Positions 1-9,904 of a stretch of 44,715 nt of DNA are shown in pieces. Positions within the stretch are counted from its first letter, which is position 1; every line of letters starts with the position of its first letter. Made by a program: the position numbers and the translations under genes. The notes beneath the pieces are model-generated. The model did no database searches and was not told the DNA's origin. It saw nothing but the letters and a program-made list of their open reading frames with translations. Source of the stretch: Novacetimonas maltaceti (lineage in GTDB: Bacteria; Pseudomonadota; Alphaproteobacteria; Acetobacterales; Acetobacteraceae); contig NZ_POTC01000026.1 in NCBI RefSeq assembly GCF_002906255.1, positions 1-44,715 of the forward strand. The letters are read 5' to 3'.

Positions 1-285
1 TGTGCCCGCAGACCTTACGACTTCCGACCCCGGCCCGCAGAAAGGGAGCCACGCCGGATAACCGAACCCTGGCGGCTTGCCATGAAGGACAGGCTGGAAA
101 CTACAGAAGCCGGAGATCTTTACAGACTACGAAAACAGACCGTGGAGCCGGTCTTTGGAATTATCAAAAGCATCATGGGCTTCAGAAGGTTCAGCCTGCG
201 TGGCCTTGCAAAAGTCACGACCGAATGGACACTAGTTGCTCTCGCATACAACTGTAAAAGAATGGCGCGGCTTCAGGCAGCATAA
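1..285 (+). mobile_element. IS transposase, C-terminal fragment (runs off the left edge)
   Basis: The reading frame is open from the first base and stops with TAA at 283-285, so only the C-terminal 94 residues of the protein are visible. They include YDFRPRPAER near the window edge and the segment KQTVEPVFGIIKSIMGFRRF followed by an LVALAYNCKRM end. This pattern, with the final catalytic glutamate in VEPVFG and a hydrophobic end containing a conserved Asn, is typical of DDE transposases of the IS1182/IS4-like groups. The inverted repeat ending the element cannot be defined because its left copy lies outside the window. The element abuts the 3' side of tonB. Whether the complete transposase is intact upstream is unknown. 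Confidence 0.8.
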
Positions 286-416
286 GCCAGGTCAGCCTTG
301 GCGTTATCAGCCGCAAAATGCCCAACCCGACAGGCTGCTAGACAGGACGTGTTGTTTTTAGAAGCTGCGGGGGACTGCGAGCCCCCGCATCGCAACATTG
401 GCTGACACCGCCACAC
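286..416. other. Region between transposase and tonB, with GC hairpin
   Basis: No gene is seen. A perfect 8-bp stem (TGCGGGGG at 366-373 with CCCCCGCA at 382-389) lies about 30 bases beyond the tonB stop and may end tonB transcription. It has no clear T-run on the minus strand, so its use as an intrinsic terminator is uncertain. The right end of the insertion sequence probably also lies here. Confidence 0.4.
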
Positions 417-1031
417 TCAGTCGTTCAGGCTGAATGTGATGGTATAAAGGTGATGAAATTCCTTGACCGGAACACCATTTTTCACGGCCGGAGCGTAACG
501 CGACTGACGCACGGCACGCAGCGCGGCATCGGCAAACGGCTGCCCACCCTTCACGCTCATGACCTGACAGTTGCTGGTCGCGCCCGTCGTTTCAACGTCA
601 CACGCAACGGTCACGACGCCTTCACGACCCGCATCCGACATTTCTTCCGGATATTCGGGCACCACATGGTTCAGCGGCGACGAACCGGCCATGTGATCGG
701 GCACGGGCGGCGCATTGGACACCGGCGCATCCGACGACGACGGCGGGGTCACCTTGGCCGGCGGCATGGGCTTGGGCGGCTTCGTATGCGTCACGTGCTT
801 GATCGGCGGCGGCGGGGCCTGCACCTGGATCTTCGGCGGCGGGATGTACGGCGGCGGCGGCGGCTTTATGACCCGGGCCTGCACTGGCGGACGCGGCGGC
901 GGCGGCGGCGAGGACTTGGGCGCGCCAAGGCCGTACATCAGCGCCGTGACAAGAGCGCCCTCGAAAAGTAAAACGACGCCAAATATTATGGCTTTCTGTA
1001 ATCGATTGTCACTTTGTTCCGCATACGTCAT
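417..1031 (-). CDS. tonB: TonB family energy transducer
   Basis: This 204-residue protein couples the proton-motive force, through ExbB-ExbD, to TonB-dependent outer-membrane receptors. A single N-terminal membrane helix (about residues 14-35, IIFGVVLLFEGALVTALMYG) is followed by a long proline-rich, lysine-containing periplasmic linker (about 38-105) with runs of PPPP. A C-terminal TonB domain (about 120-204) follows, with the typical VPEYPEEM opening and the GREGVVTVACDVE strand. The start at 1031 is preferred over the in-frame ATG at 1037 because a GAGG motif sits seven bases before it and only one base before the other. No exbB or exbD lies in the window. The gene is flanked downstream by a transposase and upstream by about 0.9 kb without a gene, so it is monocistronic here. 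The receptor it serves cannot be told from sequence. Confidence 0.93.
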   Translation of the reverse strand: MTYAEQSDNRLQKAIIFGVVLLFEGALVTALMYGLGAPKSSPPPPPRPPVQARVIKPPPPPYIPPPKIQVQAPPPPIKHVTHTKPPKPMPPAKVTPPSSSDAPVSNAPPVPDHMAGSSPLNHVVPEYPEEMSDAGREGVVTVACDVETTGATSNCQVMSVKGGQPFADAALRAVRQSRYAPAVKNGVPVKEFHHLYTITFSLND

Positions 1032-1910
1032 ACCCATACCTCATTCAGAACGGCATAGTTAATGGAGTTTGTAGAAAGTTTCCTGATGTTCTGATTTGAC
1101 CGAATACTACGAGAGTATGACCAGATATCTACGAAACGTCTGGTTGAATCCGACTGCGCCAGCCCGACATTCCTCCAACCGGATAGCACTGCCTGCATCA
1201 TCGCCACGGATTGCGGCAGACAGCGTGTCAGAAGGACTGGCAAACAGTCGCGAAGCCGGTAGCCGGTTCCCTCCCTGCAAGGAAAGTCGCTTGTCCATCA
1301 TGATTTATCCATAAACGTCCATAAACATTATTAACTCTCCGAAATCAACCCTCTTGTGGCCGAAACGGCATGGGAGGACACGCGTCATGCTTCGTGAATC
1401 GATTACCGAAAATAACAAACCAGAAACGCCATCCCCACCCGATGAAAAACTGATTTTGCCAGCTTGAGCAAAAACCCCGCGCAGTCAAGCTAAGGGACAA
1501 CAATTAATGGAAAAAACACACTGGCGACGCGTCATGGAACCCACTTTCGCACATCGTTGATAACCCTGCGGGCAGCGCCCGCAGCCCGTGATGCCACCGT
1601 GGTCCCCACCTTCCGTCCACGGCGCGCCCCGCCCCCTGCTTTACGTTTCTTGGCCAGAATGACAATTGCGCGACATAAAGTTATCATATCGAAACGATAT
1701 GCGGTAGCGGGTTCCGCATCGCCAGATCACTTTTCGTTATTACACGATGTATTCACGCAATTTCGTCGCACTGTTCATGCGGTTCGTCGCCCCGATCAAT
1801 GCATCGCGGCGAAAGGCATCATACACCAGATGTTATATTTACGGCTAACAAAATATTACTGCCCCCGGCGCGCAGGGCCACAATTCCGCCACATCCCGGC
1901 AGGGCCGCCC
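1032..1910. other. Long AT-richer intergenic region without a convincing gene
   Basis: About 0.88 kb separates tonB (reading left) from the 3' end of the scpA-like gene. Open frames here are short, lack family features and differ in composition from the neighbours. Two small structures are visible: tandem copies of TCCATAAAC near 1308-1326, and a perfect 7-bp inverted repeat CATATCG-AAA-CGATATG at 1685-1701. The tonB promoter must lie at the left end of this stretch. The composition suggests decayed or acquired DNA, in line with the transposase nearby, but no recognisable remnant is seen. Confidence 0.5.
1685..1701. repeat. Perfect 7-bp inverted repeat, possible operator
   Basis: CATATCG at 1685-1691 and CGATATG at 1695-1701 are separated by AAA. 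The repeat lies in AT-rich DNA between tonB and the 3' end of the scpA-like gene. It could be a regulator site or a small hairpin. No adjacent promoter element is certain. Confidence 0.3.
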
Positions 1911-2708
1911 TCAACTGCGGCTGAATGCCGGCAGCGGGTCGGGTTCCTCCTGCATGGCGAGGGCCTCTCCCTGCTTCACCAGTTCCAGGCAGGCGGTAAA
2001 GGTGCTGGTCCATGCGGAGCGCGCACGCACGGGCACCAGGCCGGGGGGGCCGGGCATCGCGTGTGACGCCGCCTCCGGCAGCATCCGGTCCAGCATGACC
2101 GGGCCATCGGCCATCCGCAGGGCGTGGCGCACGCGCACGCGCGCATCCTCCACGCCGAACAGGTCAAGCTGCACCGGCGCGTAACCGGGTTCGGGCGGCG
2201 GCACGCCCCAGTTGCCGTCAAAGACCGCAAGGCATCCCCACAGGAATTCGATCCGGTCGGTTTCCCATTCGGGCGGCTGCTCCGTCAGGGCGCAGGCAGG
2301 CCCGGCCCCGTAAACGTGGATGTCGCGGCCCAGTTGCGGGCGGGCCGACAGCCACGCGGCAAGACGGGCCGCCTCCTCCGCCGCCAGCAGTTGCGCGCGC
2401 AGGCGCGAGACCTCGTCCGTGGCTTCCTGCCGTCGCGGGTCGTCGGCCGGCAGCATCAGGCGCGAACGCAGCAGCAGCAGCCCCGACACCATGACCGCCC
2501 ATTCCGCCCGCCGCCCCAGCGGCAGGGAGGACGAGGTGCGGATGGCGACCGTCAACTGGTCCACCAGCGCGACAAGGTCGAGCGCACGGATATCGATCCT
2601 GCGTGCCTGCGCCAGCGCCAGCAGGTGCGTCAGGCCGCCCTGGTACGCCTCCATGCGGATGACGGGTTCCGGACGGCCATCTTCCTCGAACAGGTCGTAT
2701 TGCGCCAT
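1911..2708 (-). CDS. ScpA-like kleisin (segregation and condensation protein A family)
   Basis: The 265-residue product matches the ScpA plan from end to end. The N-terminal kleisin helix region (about 18-90) has YQGGLTHLLALAQARRIDIR and a following LLLLRSRLMLPADDP, equivalent to the family's FEGPLDLLL and LLxxKSRLLLP segments. A central RPQLGRDIHVYG matches the alphaproteobacterial RPQLGRDVFxRG. The C-terminal winged-helix part contains SAWTSTFTACLELVKQGEAL. ScpA normally bridges the SMC heads and binds ScpB. No scpB or smc is next to it; instead it is the last gene of a trio with a tyrosine recombinase, its start sharing one base (TGATG) with the stop of the preceding gene. The N-terminal FEGP motif is altered to AYQGG. 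I infer a specialised paralogue of chromosomal ScpA, perhaps on mobile or plasmid-derived DNA. Confidence 0.8.
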   Translation of the reverse strand: MAQYDLFEEDGRPEPVIRMEAYQGGLTHLLALAQARRIDIRALDLVALVDQLTVAIRTSSSLPLGRRAEWAVMVSGLLLLRSRLMLPADDPRRQEATDEVSRLRAQLLAAEEAARLAAWLSARPQLGRDIHVYGAGPACALTEQPPEWETDRIEFLWGCLAVFDGNWGVPPPEPGYAPVQLDLFGVEDARVRVRHALRMADGPVMLDRMLPEAASHAMPGPPGLVPVRARSAWTSTFTACLELVKQGEALAMQEEPDPLPAFSRS

Positions 2709-3418
2709 CAGGCCATGTCCCGTGCCGACAGGACGAAGGACAGGTCCGGCCAGCGCGCGCGCACGGCGGCAACCAGCGGTTCGGGGGCTTCCGCACGGGG
2801 GGTGAAGAAGCCATAGACCACGGGCCTGTGCCCGTTGGGCAGGCGGCGTCCCGCCTTGCGCCCCACCAGCCGCTGCACGTTGCGCGGGGCCTCCGCCGTG
2901 CCCCAGTGCCGCCGCAGCCATGACAGCGCATCGGGATGCGTCGCCCCCAGCCGCAGGATGGTGGGGGGGACGGGCACCAGCGCGTGGAAATCCAGCACGC
3001 AGGGACGGTCCATGCGCATCAGGTTGTGCGAATGGCGCACCTCCGCCGCATCGCGGAACTGCCGCGCAAGGATGCGGCATCCCTCGATCGACAGGCCACG
3101 ATGGGTATGGGCCGAGGCCCCGTCGCCAATCGCCAGCGCGAACATGTCCTCCTCCACCCGGTCCCCGTCAAAGGGCCACGGGATCAGGCCCCGCCCGCGC
3201 GCCGCAGCGGCAAAGTCATCCACGGCCGCGACCGGGCCATGGACCAGCAGGTGCCACCACTGCCAGTACCCCTCCCCCGCCGCGGCACGCCAGGCCGCAA
3301 GGGGCCTGCGCCCGCGCCGCCCGCGTGGCGCGGGCGCAGGCGCGGCGGAGTCGGGCGGCGGTTCATCCCCCTTGACCGGTGGCAGGTCGGCCCATGGGAA
3401 ACGCAGGTTCCCGGTCAT
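2708..3418 (-). CDS. Conserved-looking protein of unknown function between recombinase and kleisin
   Basis: I do not recognise a family for this 236-residue protein. The first 35 residues are rich in proline, alanine and arginine and probably disordered. The rest is mixed and globular, with a tryptophan cluster (GYWQWWHLLVHGP, about 50-62), a central EVRHSHNLMRMDRPCVLDFHALVPVP stretch with several histidines, and a C-terminal YGFFTPRAEAPEP segment. No signal peptide, membrane helix or nucleotide-binding motif is visible. The start overlaps the recombinase stop (ATGA) and the stop overlaps the scpA-like start (TGATG). The three proteins are therefore almost certainly translated together and may act in one process. 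The basic RLVGRKAGRRLPNGHRP patch would suit nucleic-acid contact, but this is only a guess. Confidence 0.75.
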   Translation of the reverse strand: MTGNLRFPWADLPPVKGDEPPPDSAAPAPAPRGRRGRRPLAAWRAAAGEGYWQWWHLLVHGPVAAVDDFAAAARGRGLIPWPFDGDRVEEDMFALAIGDGASAHTHRGLSIEGCRILARQFRDAAEVRHSHNLMRMDRPCVLDFHALVPVPPTILRLGATHPDALSWLRRHWGTAEAPRNVQRLVGRKAGRRLPNGHRPVVYGFFTPRAEAPEPLVAAVRARWPDLSFVLSARDMA

Positions 3419-4335
3419 GGCGCGCTGGCCCGGACGTAGGCGAGCATCCCGCGCGGGTCACGATGGCGCGTATGGCGGCGCACCTCCTCCACATCGACGC
3501 CACGGGCAAGCGCATCGACGATATACCCCGCCCGCAGGGCATGGGCGCTCAGCCGCGCCGCATGGGACGCGTCCATGTCCGCCAGGGCCGCGCGACGTTG
3601 CAGGATGCGCGTCACGGCAAATGGGGTCAGCGCGCGTCCCCCGGCCCGGTCGCCCTTGGAAATGGGACGGAACAGCGGGCCGGTCTGGCGATGCGCCACC
3701 TTCTGCCACGCGGCAAACGCATCGGCGGGACAGAGCAGCAGGTCATCGGGACGCTGCGGCATCATGACGTCTTCCCCTTCCGACGTGTCCGGCGCACCTG
3801 CCGGGGCGGACGCCGCGCGGTTGCGGACATGCAGCACCACGCCATGCGGCACGATGCGCACGTCCTCCACCATCAACCCCACCAGTTCGGAGCGCCGCAG
3901 CGCGCCCGCGAAGCCGAAGACCAGCAGGCACCGGTCACGCCGCCCGCGCGCGCTGTCGTCGCAGCGTTCGACCATCACCCGCAACTGTGCCGCCGTCAGG
4001 ATTTCCGGCTGGGGGGCGACCTGTGGCGTCGCGGCTTCCAGCGCGGCCTGCAGGGCGGTGCGGATGACGGGATCGCTGACCTTCCATGGCTGGCTGTTGA
4101 AACGGTGCATCTTGCCGATCGCGGCAAGGCGGCGGCGGATCGTGGCCGGGGCATAATCGCGCAGGGATGCCAGATAGGCCGCGACATCCCCTGCCGTGGC
4201 CGGGATGGGCCGCACCCCGTGCTGCGCGCACCATGCGGTGAAATGCATCCAGTCGGCGCGATAGGCACGCAGCGTCGCCGTGGCCTGTGGCCGGGGGGTA
4301 ATGGTGTCGCCGTGCGCCGTCATGTCCTGTGCCAT
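3415..4335 (-). CDS. Tyrosine recombinase / site-specific integrase
   Basis: This 306-residue protein has a SAM-like N-terminal core-binding domain (about 15-100, with RAYRADWMHFTAWC and DVAAYLASL) and a C-terminal catalytic domain. Catalytic residues that can be placed are Arg147 in GALRRSELVGL, His265 and Arg268 in SAHALRAG, His291 in TRHRDPRG and the nucleophile Tyr300 in MLAYVR. The site is complete, so the protein is predicted to be active. It starts 16 bases after the adenine deaminase stop and overlaps the next gene by ATGA, so it heads or sits inside an operon rather than at the edge of an island. No attachment site or tRNA gene is visible next to it. A role in integration or in resolving a replicon dimer is possible. 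Confidence 0.9.
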   Translation of the reverse strand: MAQDMTAHGDTITPRPQATATLRAYRADWMHFTAWCAQHGVRPIPATAGDVAAYLASLRDYAPATIRRRLAAIGKMHRFNSQPWKVSDPVIRTALQAALEAATPQVAPQPEILTAAQLRVMVERCDDSARGRRDRCLLVFGFAGALRRSELVGLMVEDVRIVPHGVVLHVRNRAASAPAGAPDTSEGEDVMMPQRPDDLLLCPADAFAAWQKVAHRQTGPLFRPISKGDRAGGRALTPFAVTRILQRRAALADMDASHAARLSAHALRAGYIVDALARGVDVEEVRRHTRHRDPRGMLAYVRASAP

Positions 4336-4351
4336 CGGTTATCCGCGCATC

Positions 4352-6052
4352 CTACAGCAGGGCCATGCGATCGACATCGACCATCCCGAAATCCGTGATC
4401 TTGAGGTGTGGGATCACGGGCAGCGGCAGGAACGCCAGTTGCAGGAACGGCTCATCCAGGGTGCAGCCCAACCCGCGCGCGGCGGCGCGCAGCACCTCCA
4501 GACGGGCGGCCACCTGCTCGAACGGGGCGTCGCTCATCAATCCTGCGATCGGCAGCGGCAGGTCTGCCACCACGCGCCCGTCGCGCACGACGACAAAGCC
4601 GCCACCCGTGGCCTCCAGATGGTTGACGGCGGCGGCCATGTCCGCGCCGTCGATCCCGACCACGCAGATATTGTGGCTGTCATGCCCGACCGATGAGGCC
4701 AGCGCCCCGGCCTTCAGCCCGAATCCCTTTACCAGACCCCGCCCGATATTGTCGTTATGCCCGTGTCGCGCCACCACGCACACCCGCGCGATGTCGCGGG
4801 CGGGGTCGGCCTGCACCACACCGTCGCGCACCGGCATGTCGGCACGCAGGAATTCGGTGATGATCTGTCCGGGGATCAGGCCGATCACCGGGGCCTGCAC
4901 GCCATCGCCCGCCTGCGCCATGTCGGCGGCACTGACCGGGGCGGGCAGGCTGACGCTGTCCAGTCCCACCGGCGCGATGACTTCGCGCGCGGCGAACAGC
5001 GCATCATCGACCACGCGCCCCGCCGCGATCACGTCGGAGACGCGACATTCGCGCAGGTCATCAAGCAGCACGATATCCGCCCGCCATCCCGGCGCGATCA
5101 TCCCCCGGTCACGCAGGCCAAAAGCCTGCGCCGCACTGAGCGAGGCGCTGCGATAGGCGGCGACGGGTTCGACACCTTCGGCGATCGCAAGGCGGATCAG
5201 GTAATCCAGATGCCCCTCATGCGCGATTTCCAGCGGGTTGCGGTCATCGGTGCAGAAGGCGAAGAACGGCGATGTCGCGGGCGTCAGCAGCGGGACAAGC
5301 GCGCGCAGGTCCTTGCACACCGATCCCTCGCGGATCAGCACCGTCATGCCCTTGCGTACCTTCTCCAGCGCCTCGGCCGCGGTCGTGGCCTCATGGTCGG
5401 TGGAAATCCCCGCTGACAGGTACGCATTGAGCGCCCGCCCGCGCAGCAGCGGCGCATGCCCATCGATGTGCCGCCCCGCAAAGGCCGCCAGTTTTTCCAT
5501 GCAGCCCGGGTCCGCGTTGATCACGCCGGGCACGTTCATGAATTCCGCAAGGCCGATGACCTTCGGATGGTCGCGCCATTCCACCAGGTCGGCGGCGGAC
5601 AGGCACGCGCCGGATGTTTCAAGCGCGGTGGACGGCACGCAGCTCGACAGGTTGACGCGCAGGTCCATCACCACGCGCGACGCGGCGGCCACGAAATACT
5701 CCAGCGCCGCGCGCCCCAGCACGTTGGCCATTTCATGCGGGTCGCAGATGGCGGTCGTCACCCCGTGCGGCAGGACGCAGCGGTCGAATTCGAACGGCGT
5801 GATGAGCGAGGATTCGACATGCAGGTGCGTGTCGATGAACCCCGGCACCGCGATGCGGCCATGCGCGTCGATGACGCGGCGCCCCTCGTAATGGTCCAGC
5901 GTGCCCACGATGGTATCGCCACAAAGGGCGATGTCACCATCCAGAAGCTCCCCCGTCACCAGGTCAAGGAGGCGCGCGCCACGGATGACGGTATCGGCGG
6001 GTTCGCCGCCACGGCCCTGCGCGATGCGGGTGGGGATCGGTCGGGTGGTCAT
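4352..6052 (-). CDS. ade: Adenine deaminase
   Basis: The enzyme converts adenine to hypoxanthine and ammonia in purine salvage. The 566-residue protein is of usual AdeC length. It shows the amidohydrolase N-terminal beta-sandwich ([20 protein letters not shown]), the metal-binding HxH in [11 protein letters not shown], the AdeC signature [13 protein letters not shown], and a C-terminal [22 protein letters not shown] region typical of AdeC rather than of dihydroorotase or urease relatives. The start follows a purine-rich stretch. Downstream on the same strand, 16 bases away, comes the recombinase trio, which could be co-transcribed. Upstream it is divergent from the TPP riboswitch-thiC unit, leaving a shared intergenic region. 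Assignment is firm; the link to the recombinase genes is probably positional only. Confidence 0.94.
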   Translation of the reverse strand: MTTRPIPTRIAQGRGGEPADTVIRGARLLDLVTGELLDGDIALCGDTIVGTLDHYEGRRVIDAHGRIAVPGFIDTHLHVESSLITPFEFDRCVLPHGVTTAICDPHEMANVLGRAALEYFVAAASRVVMDLRVNLSSCVPSTALETSGACLSAADLVEWRDHPKVIGLAEFMNVPGVINADPGCMEKLAAFAGRHIDGHAPLLRGRALNAYLSAGISTDHEATTAAEALEKVRKGMTVLIREGSVCKDLRALVPLLTPATSPFFAFCTDDRNPLEIAHEGHLDYLIRLAIAEGVEPVAAYRSASLSAAQAFGLRDRGMIAPGWRADIVLLDDLRECRVSDVIAAGRVVDDALFAAREVIAPVGLDSVSLPAPVSAADMAQAGDGVQAPVIGLIPGQIITEFLRADMPVRDGVVQADPARDIARVCVVARHGHNDNIGRGLVKGFGLKAGALASSVGHDSHNICVVGIDGADMAAAVNHLEATGGGFVVVRDGRVVADLPLPIAGLMSDAPFEQVAARLEVLRAAARGLGCTLDEPFLQLAFLPLPVIPHLKITDFGMVDVDRMALL

Positions 6053-6160
6053 CGGCCTGTCTTCCGTTCTGATTTCCCTTGCCCTTTTACCCTACTCCGC
6101 CCCGATGCAGATACCGGGCGGGCATATTTTTCACATCCTGTTGTCCGATCGCCCCGGTGA

Positions 6161-6189
6161 TTGACAATCCGCGCGGCTTTGCCGATCCT
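6161..6189 (+). promoter_or_regulatory. Candidate sigma-70 promoter for thiC leader
   Basis: TTGACA at 6161-6166 is followed after 17 bases by GATCCT at 6184-6189. A start site about seven bases on would fall at the 5' edge of the TPP riboswitch, which supports the call. The -10 element is a poor match. Confidence 0.5.
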
Positions 6190-6193
6190 GCAC

Positions 6194-6328
6194 CGACCAA
6201 GGGGAGTCCCGTCAAAGGGGCTGAGATACCGCTGGCACGCCACCATGGCGTGGATGCGGGGACCCTGCCGGGCGCATGCCGCGCCCGGGGAACCTGATCC
6301 GGTTCATACCGGCGGAGGGACTGGTGTG
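6194..6328 (+). ncRNA. TPP riboswitch (THI element)
   Basis: The conserved core is plain: GGGGCTGAGATACC near 6217-6230, then ACCCTGCC, and the second half GGGGAACCTGATCCGGTTCA with ATACCGGCGGAGGGA to 6320. The closing P1 helix is formed by ACCA at 6196-6199 and TGGT near 6322-6325. The variable P3 arm is long and GC-rich. It lies in the thiC leader, where thiamin pyrophosphate binding normally lowers ThiC expression. About 100 bases separate the aptamer from the thiC start and hold the expression platform. No obvious U-tract terminator is seen, so control by blocking the ribosome-binding site (GAGGTG just before the start) is likely. Confidence 0.95.
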
Positions 6329-6329
6329 A

Positions 6330-8270
<1,941 letters not shown>

Positions 8271-8283
8271 AAGACATTTAAGG

Positions 8284-8370
8284 AACAAAAGTTTTTGGGT
8301 GCCGCCTTTTTTCAAAAAGGCGGTGTCTTTCGAAGCTTTTTGAAAAAAGCTTCACCAAAAAACTTTTGTT
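8284..8370. repeat. Nested-hairpin repeat, copy 1
   Basis: The outer arms AACAAAAGTTTTTGG and CCAAAAAACTTTTGTT are complementary. Between them lie two separate hairpins: GCCGCC/GGCGGT with a T-rich/A-rich stem, then GAAGC/GCTTC with a similar stem. The predicted fold is a three-way junction. This copy has the GC hairpin first. It begins 14 bases after the thiC stop, between convergent thiC and ilvE. Confidence 0.92.
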
Positions 8371-8393
8371 AATTTCAGAAAATTCCATATGAA

Positions 8394-8422
8394 AAATGCG
8401 CGTCCATTCCGGACGCGCATTT
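8394..8422 (-). terminator. Intrinsic terminator of ilvE
   Basis: A perfect 12-bp stem (AAATGCGCGTCC with GGACGCGCATTT, loop of five) is followed on the minus strand by a run of T. It lies 35 bases past the ilvE stop. On the plus strand the T-run is short, so it serves mainly ilvE. Confidence 0.8.
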
Positions 8423-8457
8423 CCATGAACCCCTTTCCCCATCATGGGTGGTGCGGT

Positions 8458-9555
8458 TCAGATGACCTTGTGCACCCAGCCATACGGATCGGGTGCATTG
8501 CCGCGCTGGATCGCGATCAGGTTGGTGCGCAGCTTTTCCGTCACCGGGCCGATGCTGATGCCATCGCCAATCACGACCTCGCCCTGCTTGCCGCGGAACC
8601 GCCCGATGGGGGAGATCACCGCCGCCGTGCCGCAGGCGAACACCTCACGCAGGCGGCCGCTGGCAGCGTCGGCATACATCTGGTCGATCGCATAGGGTTC
8701 CTCACGCACCGTAAGCCCCCCGTCACGCGCGATGCGCAGGATGGAGTCGCGCGTGATGCCACGCAGGATCGTGCCCGTCAGCGGCGGGGTGACGAGCGAG
8801 CCGTCATCAAGGACGAAAAACACGTTCATGCCGCCCATTTCCTCGATCCAGCGGCGCTCCACCGCATCAAGGAACAGCACCTGCGCGCAGCCATGGCCCT
8901 TGGCCTCCTTCTGCGCCATCAGGCTTGCGGCGTAATTGCCGCCACACTTCGCCTCGCCCGTGCCACCGGGGGCGGCGCGGCAGTATTCGGACACCCAGAC
9001 GCTGACGGCCTGCTCCCCGAAATAGGCGCCCACGGGGGAAGCGATGACCATGAACAGGTATTCCGACGCCGGCTTGACGCCCAGGAACGCCTCGCTCGCG
9101 ATCATGAAGGGGCGGATATACAGGCTCTCATCGGGACGGGCGGGCACCCAGTCGCGATCCATCTTCACCAGCTGGCACACCGCCTCGACAAACAGGTCCT
9201 CAGGCAGCTGGGCCATGGCCATGCGCTCGGCCGACTTGCGGAAACGCCGGGCGTTGGCGTCGGGACGGAACAGCGAAATGCCCCCCTGCGCCGTGCGGTA
9301 GGCCTTCATCCCCTCGAAGATTTCCTGCGCGTAGTGCAGCACCGCCGCAGCCGGGTCGAGCGTGATCGGCGCATAGGCACGGATCACGGGATCATGCCAG
9401 CCCTGCCCCTCGGTATAGCGGATGAGGGCCATGTGGTCGGTGAAGATCTTGCCGAACCCGGGGTTGGCCAATACCTCCGCCCGACGCTCCGGCGAAACCG
9501 GAGAAGGATTCGGTGAAAGCGTGAAACGGGGTGTACTGACGCTGTCCATGACCAT
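8458..9555 (-). CDS. ilvE: Branched-chain amino acid aminotransferase
   Basis: The enzyme carries out PLP-dependent transamination of leucine, isoleucine and valine with 2-oxoglutarate. The 365-residue protein belongs to the longer class IV form (BCAT type II). It shows HYAQEIFEGMKAYRT, the substrate-pocket segment SLYIRPFMIASEAFLGV, the PLP lysine Lys203 in GEAKCGGNYAAS, EMGGMNVFFVLDDG, and the late phosphate-cup motif EVFACGTAAVISPIG. An in-frame ATG two codons later (9549) is an equally possible start; no strong ribosome-binding site separates the two. The gene is convergent with thiC and appears monocistronic, ending at a clear hairpin terminator. Confidence 0.95.
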   Translation of the reverse strand: MVMDSVSTPRFTLSPNPSPVSPERRAEVLANPGFGKIFTDHMALIRYTEGQGWHDPVIRAYAPITLDPAAAVLHYAQEIFEGMKAYRTAQGGISLFRPDANARRFRKSAERMAMAQLPEDLFVEAVCQLVKMDRDWVPARPDESLYIRPFMIASEAFLGVKPASEYLFMVIASPVGAYFGEQAVSVWVSEYCRAAPGGTGEAKCGGNYAASLMAQKEAKGHGCAQVLFLDAVERRWIEEMGGMNVFFVLDDGSLVTPPLTGTILRGITRDSILRIARDGGLTVREEPYAIDQMYADAASGRLREVFACGTAAVISPIGRFRGKQGEVVIGDGISIGPVTEKLRTNLIAIQRGNAPDPYGWVHKVI

Positions 9556-9904
9556 TGTTCTCTTTCATAATGCGCGGCCGCCACGGCGACATGCCGGGCT
9601 GTTTTTTGCGCATCCGGACGGGAAACGGAAACAACTTCCCCAGAATATCCCGCAGGTCAAGCCCACGACCACCAACCCGATTGATCATGGGCAAGGGCCG
9701 ACAGCCGCGCCCATGGCGGCATATCCTGTCCGCCCCCCCGGTTTCGCCTGATCGACCCGGAGGCAGTCGGGGAAAACCACCTCGGGAATATTCGGCAATC
9801 ACCAAAAGTTTTTGGGTGCCGCCTTTTTTAAAAAGGCGGCGTTCCACGAAGCTTTTGAAAAAAGCTTCGCCAGAAACTTTTATTCCCAGATCTTTTCCAG
9901 GCTC
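9556..9904. other. ilvE upstream region
   Basis: No gene is seen in these 349 bases. They hold the ilvE leader and promoter (minus strand) and, at 9804-9881, a copy of the nested-hairpin repeat just beyond the nitroreductase stop. Short open frames crossing the repeat are not convincing. Confidence 0.6.
9804..9881. repeat. Nested-hairpin repeat, copy 2
   Basis: Same design as copy 1: outer arms AAAAGTTTTTGG and CAGAAACTTTT, then a GCCGCC/GGCGGC hairpin followed by a GAAGCTT/AAGCTTC hairpin. The GC hairpin comes first on the plus strand. The repeat starts 23 bases past the stop of the minus-strand nitroreductase gene. Confidence 0.9.

Noticed and set aside
450-1062. Plus-strand frames opposite tonB with glycine or arginine runs
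   Set aside because: They are the complement of the proline-rich TonB linker; glycine and arginine runs follow from that.
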